A stretch of DNA of 9,537 nucleotides from NCBI GenBank assembly GCA_964573205.1, contig CAZNIT010000074.1, positions 1-9,537 on the forward strand, in the 5' to 3' direction. Shown here piece by piece: positions 6,811-9,537 of this stretch (within the stretch, counting starts at the first letter, position 1; each line of letters begins with the position of its first letter). The position numbers and the translations under genes were made by a program. The notes under the pieces were generated by a model. The model did no database searches. It had not been told where the DNA came from and saw only the letters and a program-made list of their open reading frames with translations. This DNA is from QNZT01 sp964573205 (GTDB lineage Bacteria; Campylobacterota; Campylobacteria; Campylobacterales; QNZT01).

Positions 6811-7433
6811 AGTTTGATTCCGTAAATTGTGAAATTTATAGTGAAGTTTATCTTATCTTCATCGATAACTTTTTCGAATCTGATATTTTTTATATCGATT
6901 AGAAATTGTGTATTTTCGATGAAACTTAGATACTTTAAAGCGTTTTCATATTTTCCGCTTCCGGAAATCTCGACATATTTTTTGGGCAGTATCGACTCAT
7001 CGCTCTTTTTCTCTTTCGAGTCGCTGTTTTTTATATGATCGATCTTTATATTTAAAGAGAGCGACTTTTTAAGTATCTTGTCCAAAGTGAGAGTCCATCT
7101 GGTTTCGTCGAATTCAGAAATTTCCAAATTTGTGAGTTTTGCGTAGAGATAATTAAGATCGTCTTTTTTCTCTTCCACTTCACTTTTAAGCGATAGTAGT
7201 TGCTCCTGGCTCTTTTTGATTTTCTTTTTGAGTATCGAAGGGGATTTACGTTTTATATCTTTTTTTAATTGTTCGAATCTTTGTTCTTTTATATCCAACT
7301 CCTCTTCGATGGAGGGAAGTATATTTAGATAGATTATAGCTGCGGCAAGTAAAGACGGCAGAAAGTAAATAAAAATTTTTTGAGCCGGTTTGATTTTTTT
7401 TAAATAGTTTTCAAATTTCTCTATAGTGCTCAT
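6807..7433 (-). CDS. PilO/MshJ-like inner-membrane alignment protein
   Basis: The 208-residue product is laid out as PilO or GspM: a short cytoplasmic N-terminus (1-18), one membrane segment (about 19-39), a long charged coiled coil (about 42-100), and a C-terminal ferredoxin-like domain (about 110-208). The core KYVEISGSGKYENALKYL (152-169), followed by a strand and IKNIRFEK (181-188), matches the familiar pattern in which one helix pairs with the edge strands of PilO. It would dimerise with the PilN-like half of the preceding gene product in the periplasm and support the secretin connection. The start is 3 bases after the stop of the preceding gene, with AAGAGA inside the last codons of that gene as ribosome site. 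Fold and position agree; primary sequence is poorly conserved in this family, so the call rests on architecture plus synteny. Confidence 0.78.
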   Translation of the reverse strand: MSTIEKFENYLKKIKPAQKIFIYFLPSLLAAAIIYLNILPSIEEELDIKEQRFEQLKKDIKRKSPSILKKKIKKSQEQLLSLKSEVEEKKDDLNYLYAKLTNLEISEFDETRWTLTLDKILKKSLSLNIKIDHIKNSDSKEKKSDESILPKKYVEISGSGKYENALKYLSFIENTQFLIDIKNIRFEKVIDEDKINFTINFTIYGIKL

Positions 7434-7436
7434 GAT

Positions 7437-8933
7437 TTATCTCTTTAGTGTGATGACGCTTTTATAGCTCTCTTCATCAAGTTTTATTTCGTTGGAATAG
7501 ACCTTTTCGTACCCGAGACTTAGAAGATCTTTCATAAAAAGGGCTATGGTGTCTCTTTTGTTTTTTTTAGAGTAAATCTCAAGATCTATGGTTTTTTCAC
7601 CAGATTGAGTGACTTTATCGACGCTTAAAGCGTATTTTCGTAAAAGAGAGTTGACCGTTAGGAGTATGTTCGTATATTTTGAGTCTTCGGATTTAAGCGA
7701 TAAAAGAGTGTCGGTTATCTCTTGCAGTTTGGCAAACTTTTTTGCGACGACACTCTTTTGCTCTTTTATGTGTGCGATCTCTTTTTTTATCTTTTTATGC
7801 TTTTTTTGAACTATTTTCGTGCTATTTGAGAGTTCTTGGACTTTTTGTTGAAGTTGCTCGTTTCTTTTTTCGATCTTTTCCAACTCCAAATATTCGTAAA
7901 CGGGATATGAGATTACTATAGCTAGAGTACCGGAAGCGACGAGTGAAAATTTTCCGACTTGCGTTTTGTAAAAAGGTGTCTTCTTTTTATAAAATGTCGC
8001 ATTTAAAGTATTGTCGTTGTTTTTTATTTTGTCTTGAACGTAATAAGCCGACAATATGTCGATGAAATCGAGATTTTCATACTCTTTGAATAGATTTAGA
8101 GGATAGAGTTTGACATCTTCGATATACTCATTGATGAGCGTATAAATGTTAGGAATGGTTCCGCTTGAAGTTTTGATATATATATTGTCCAGTTTCGAGA
8201 AATTGTAGATATTTCGGTTATGGAGCGCTAGATTTTTTATGGTTGAGAATACCTTCTGGAATGTCGTGTAGATATAATCGTAAATTTCATACTCTAAAAG
8301 TGTATATTTCTCTTTGTCAACACCCTTTTTTGAAAGTATCTCTTTTAAATCTTCAAGCGTTATTCTCGTATTTTTCGCTTCCAGATCTTTTATCATTTCG
8401 TTCAAGGTTTTGATTTTTTTCGAAGATATATAAGCTCCGTTTTTGTAAAAAGCCAAAAATGCCTCGTCTTCGCCCAAGTAAACGAATACGTCGTTTCCTT
8501 TTTCGATTTTCTCATTATTGTAGAGGGTTTCGAAAGAAAGAGGCGCAATGACGATAAAATCGAGATACTTTATGTTTTTAAATGTTTGTGCGTATTTTTG
8601 TAGGACATTTTTTTTATCGTACGCGAAAGCTTCTACAAGTAATATGTTCTCTATGTCGGTATGTTTTTGAATATATGTGATCTTATACTCTTTTTGTATA
8701 TCGAGTCCTAAATCTTCATACATTTTGAGCTCAACAGCGATAGCTAGCTCTTTTGAAGAGTACTTTTTTTCAAGCTTGAAGCTGTGTGTAATGATATCGT
8801 TGTAATATAGTCTGGATGCGGCGGTCGTTCTTTTTGAGTTCAATTTCGATACGGGCTTGATTCTCTCTTTTTCATCGAGTGCGAAGATAGTGCCGTTTTG
8901 TAGGTTTATAAAATTTATATCCGTTTTTAACAT
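7437..8933 (-). CDS. Fused PilM/PilN-like (MshI/GspL-like) membrane protein
   Basis: This 498-residue protein has a large cytoplasmic part (1-327), one membrane segment (about 329-345), a Lys/Glu/Gln coiled coil (about 347-412) and a C-terminal periplasmic ferredoxin-like domain (about 415-498). Such a layout is that of GspL, or of PilM and PilN joined in one chain. The cytoplasmic part has a strand-turn pattern near 148-175 (VFVYLGEDEAFLAFYKNG, then SKKIK) like the ATPase-fold core of PilM, but I cannot point to intact nucleotide-binding motifs, so ATP binding is not claimed. It should bind the assembly ATPase on the inside and the PilO-like protein on the outside. The ATG has AGGAAG 4 bases upstream, 8 bases after the pseudopilin stop. 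In the MSHA order it takes the mshI slot. The domain layout is clear; homology of the cytoplasmic half is inference. Confidence 0.78.
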   Translation of the reverse strand: MLKTDINFINLQNGTIFALDEKERIKPVSKLNSKRTTAASRLYYNDIITHSFKLEKKYSSKELAIAVELKMYEDLGLDIQKEYKITYIQKHTDIENILLVEAFAYDKKNVLQKYAQTFKNIKYLDFIVIAPLSFETLYNNEKIEKGNDVFVYLGEDEAFLAFYKNGAYISSKKIKTLNEMIKDLEAKNTRITLEDLKEILSKKGVDKEKYTLLEYEIYDYIYTTFQKVFSTIKNLALHNRNIYNFSKLDNIYIKTSSGTIPNIYTLINEYIEDVKLYPLNLFKEYENLDFIDILSAYYVQDKIKNNDNTLNATFYKKKTPFYKTQVGKFSLVASGTLAIVISYPVYEYLELEKIEKRNEQLQQKVQELSNSTKIVQKKHKKIKKEIAHIKEQKSVVAKKFAKLQEITDTLLSLKSEDSKYTNILLTVNSLLRKYALSVDKVTQSGEKTIDLEIYSKKNKRDTIALFMKDLLSLGYEKVYSNEIKLDEESYKSVITLKR

Positions 8934-8941
8934 TTAACTTC

Positions 8942-9424
8942 CTACCGCTTTATTATCACGCTACCGGAATAGGGCATGATAAGTACTTGTCTTGTTTTTT
9001 GTTTATAGGTAATATTTAACTCTATCGGCATATTTAGAAAATTATTTAATTTATAGTTTGTCTTATATGGGCGCCCAAGATCATCAAAACAGATTTTTGT
9101 GATAGTTGAAGTCAAAATTGTTTGAGTACTTAAAAGATACGGTTTTGCATTGTTTTGATTTTTCTCAATATTATTAAAATAATCTTTATTTAAAGATATG
9201 CAGGTGTCGTTATAGTCTTCCTCTCTCCAGCTTGAATCTCCTAAGACTTCATGTGAGTATCCGAGTGCTTTTAACTGAGTTTGTTTTATCTTCTGGATGA
9301 TTGCGTTTGTATCGGTTCTTAGTCTTGGATCAGGCATTGACATCGTTATGGCTGCTGAAAGAACTCCAAGAATAACTATGATAAAGATTAATTCAATCAT
9401 TGAAAATGCGGATCTTTTTTTCAT
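8942..9424 (-). CDS. Prepilin-type pseudopilin (GspH-like minor pilin)
   Basis: The 160-residue product starts with a class III prepilin leader: MKKRSA, then FSMIEL, with Glu at +5 (residue 11) and a hydrophobic helix to about residue 29. Cleavage would fall after Ala6 instead of the usual Gly, a variant I know from Campylobacterota pilins. The C-terminal part has two cysteines (75 and 112) that could bond, a CFDDLGRPY motif (112-120) of the kind found in GspH-type and minor pilins, and a final strand pair with PYSGSVIIKR (151-160). It probably sits at or near the tip of the fibre or primes assembly. The prepilin peptidase that would process it is not in the window. An AAAGG lies 8 to 9 bases before the ATG; the gap to the preceding stop codon is only 2 bases, so it is inside an operon. 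Confidence 0.92.
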   Translation of the reverse strand: MKKRSAFSMIELIFIIVILGVLSAAITMSMPDPRLRTDTNAIIQKIKQTQLKALGYSHEVLGDSSWREEDYNDTCISLNKDYFNNIEKNQNNAKPYLLSTQTILTSTITKICFDDLGRPYKTNYKLNNFLNMPIELNITYKQKTRQVLIMPYSGSVIIKR

Positions 9425-9426
9425 AG

Positions 9427-9537
9427 TTAGAGCCTTTGCAGAGTTCGTCTGACGACTCTTACTTTGTCGCTATTTTTCGGATGAGAATTATTTGTCTCTA
9501 CAACTATATCCATCATGATCATTCCGTTTGAACCTTC
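9427..9537 (-). CDS. C-terminal end of the upstream operon gene, possibly another pseudopilin
   Basis: The minus-strand frame is open from the window edge (9537) to TAA at 9429-9427 and gives 36 residues ending in KVRVVRRTLQRL. It stops 2 bases before the pseudopilin ATG, so the two are almost surely cotranscribed. The tail reads as two beta strands (MIMMDIVVETN, then DKVRVVRRT) joined by a polar turn. Such a tail, with its place next to a pseudopilin gene, would fit a minor pilin of the GspI/PilV kind, but the fragment is too short to identify. The gene is real on grounds of the tight junction; the function is unknown. Confidence 0.7.
   Translation of the reverse strand, partial: EGSNGMIMMDIVVETNNSHPKNSDKVRVVRRTLQRL

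Noticed and set aside
6829..7809. Plus-strand open frames opposite the PilO-like and PilM/N-like genes (6829-7038, 7609-7809)
   Set aside because: They mirror Lys-rich coiled-coil coding on the minus strand and carry no motif.

Overview
The window looks like part of a Campylobacterota (Epsilonproteobacteria) chromosome, probably a Sulfurimonas/Sulfuricurvum-like environmental lineage. The grounds are the AT-rich, lysine-rich coding style, the prepilin motif with Ala at -1 (A|FSMIEL), and a gene order shared with the Campylobacter cts transformation cluster. The genus assignment is inference from style and synteny only.

Almost the whole window (579-9537) is one dense minus-strand operon for a type IV pilus / type II secretion-like machine. 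In transcription order it holds: the C-terminal end of an upstream gene (9427-9537); a pseudopilin (8942-9424); a fused PilM/PilN-like (MshI/GspL-like) inner-membrane protein (7437-8933); a PilO/MshJ-like protein (6807-7433); a small PilP/MshK-like periplasmic protein (6391-6810); an MshL-type secretin (4997-6394); an MshM/ExeA-like AAA+ ATPase (4156-4959); a TPR protein with one membrane anchor, MshN-like (3513-4166); the assembly ATPase GspE/MshE (1817-3481); and the platform protein GspF/MshG (579-1820). From 8933 down to 579 this follows the order I-J-K-L-M-N-E-G of the Vibrio MSHA pilus locus. Its 3' half matches ctsD-P-X-E-F of Campylobacter jejuni, which is needed for natural transformation. 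The pilins would form the fibre, the I/J/K proteins an alignment complex linking cytoplasm to the secretin, and E and G would drive assembly.

At the left edge (1-574, plus strand) lies a pilin gene whose N-terminal signal and first part of its helix are cut off by the window. It converges on gspF with only 4 bases between stop codons. It carries a DxDxDG calcium-loop-like motif and is richer in G+C than the operon.

Most gene junctions in the operon overlap or nearly touch. The two with real gaps (37 bases before the AAA+ ATPase, 31 before gspE) each hold a clear inverted repeat over the translation start region of an ATPase gene. I regard these as the most interesting unexplained signals: likely translational-coupling hairpins that tie ATPase synthesis to translation of the gene before it. 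No tRNA, rRNA, CRISPR array, mobile element or convincing promoter or terminator is visible. No stretch over 300 bases lacks a gene.
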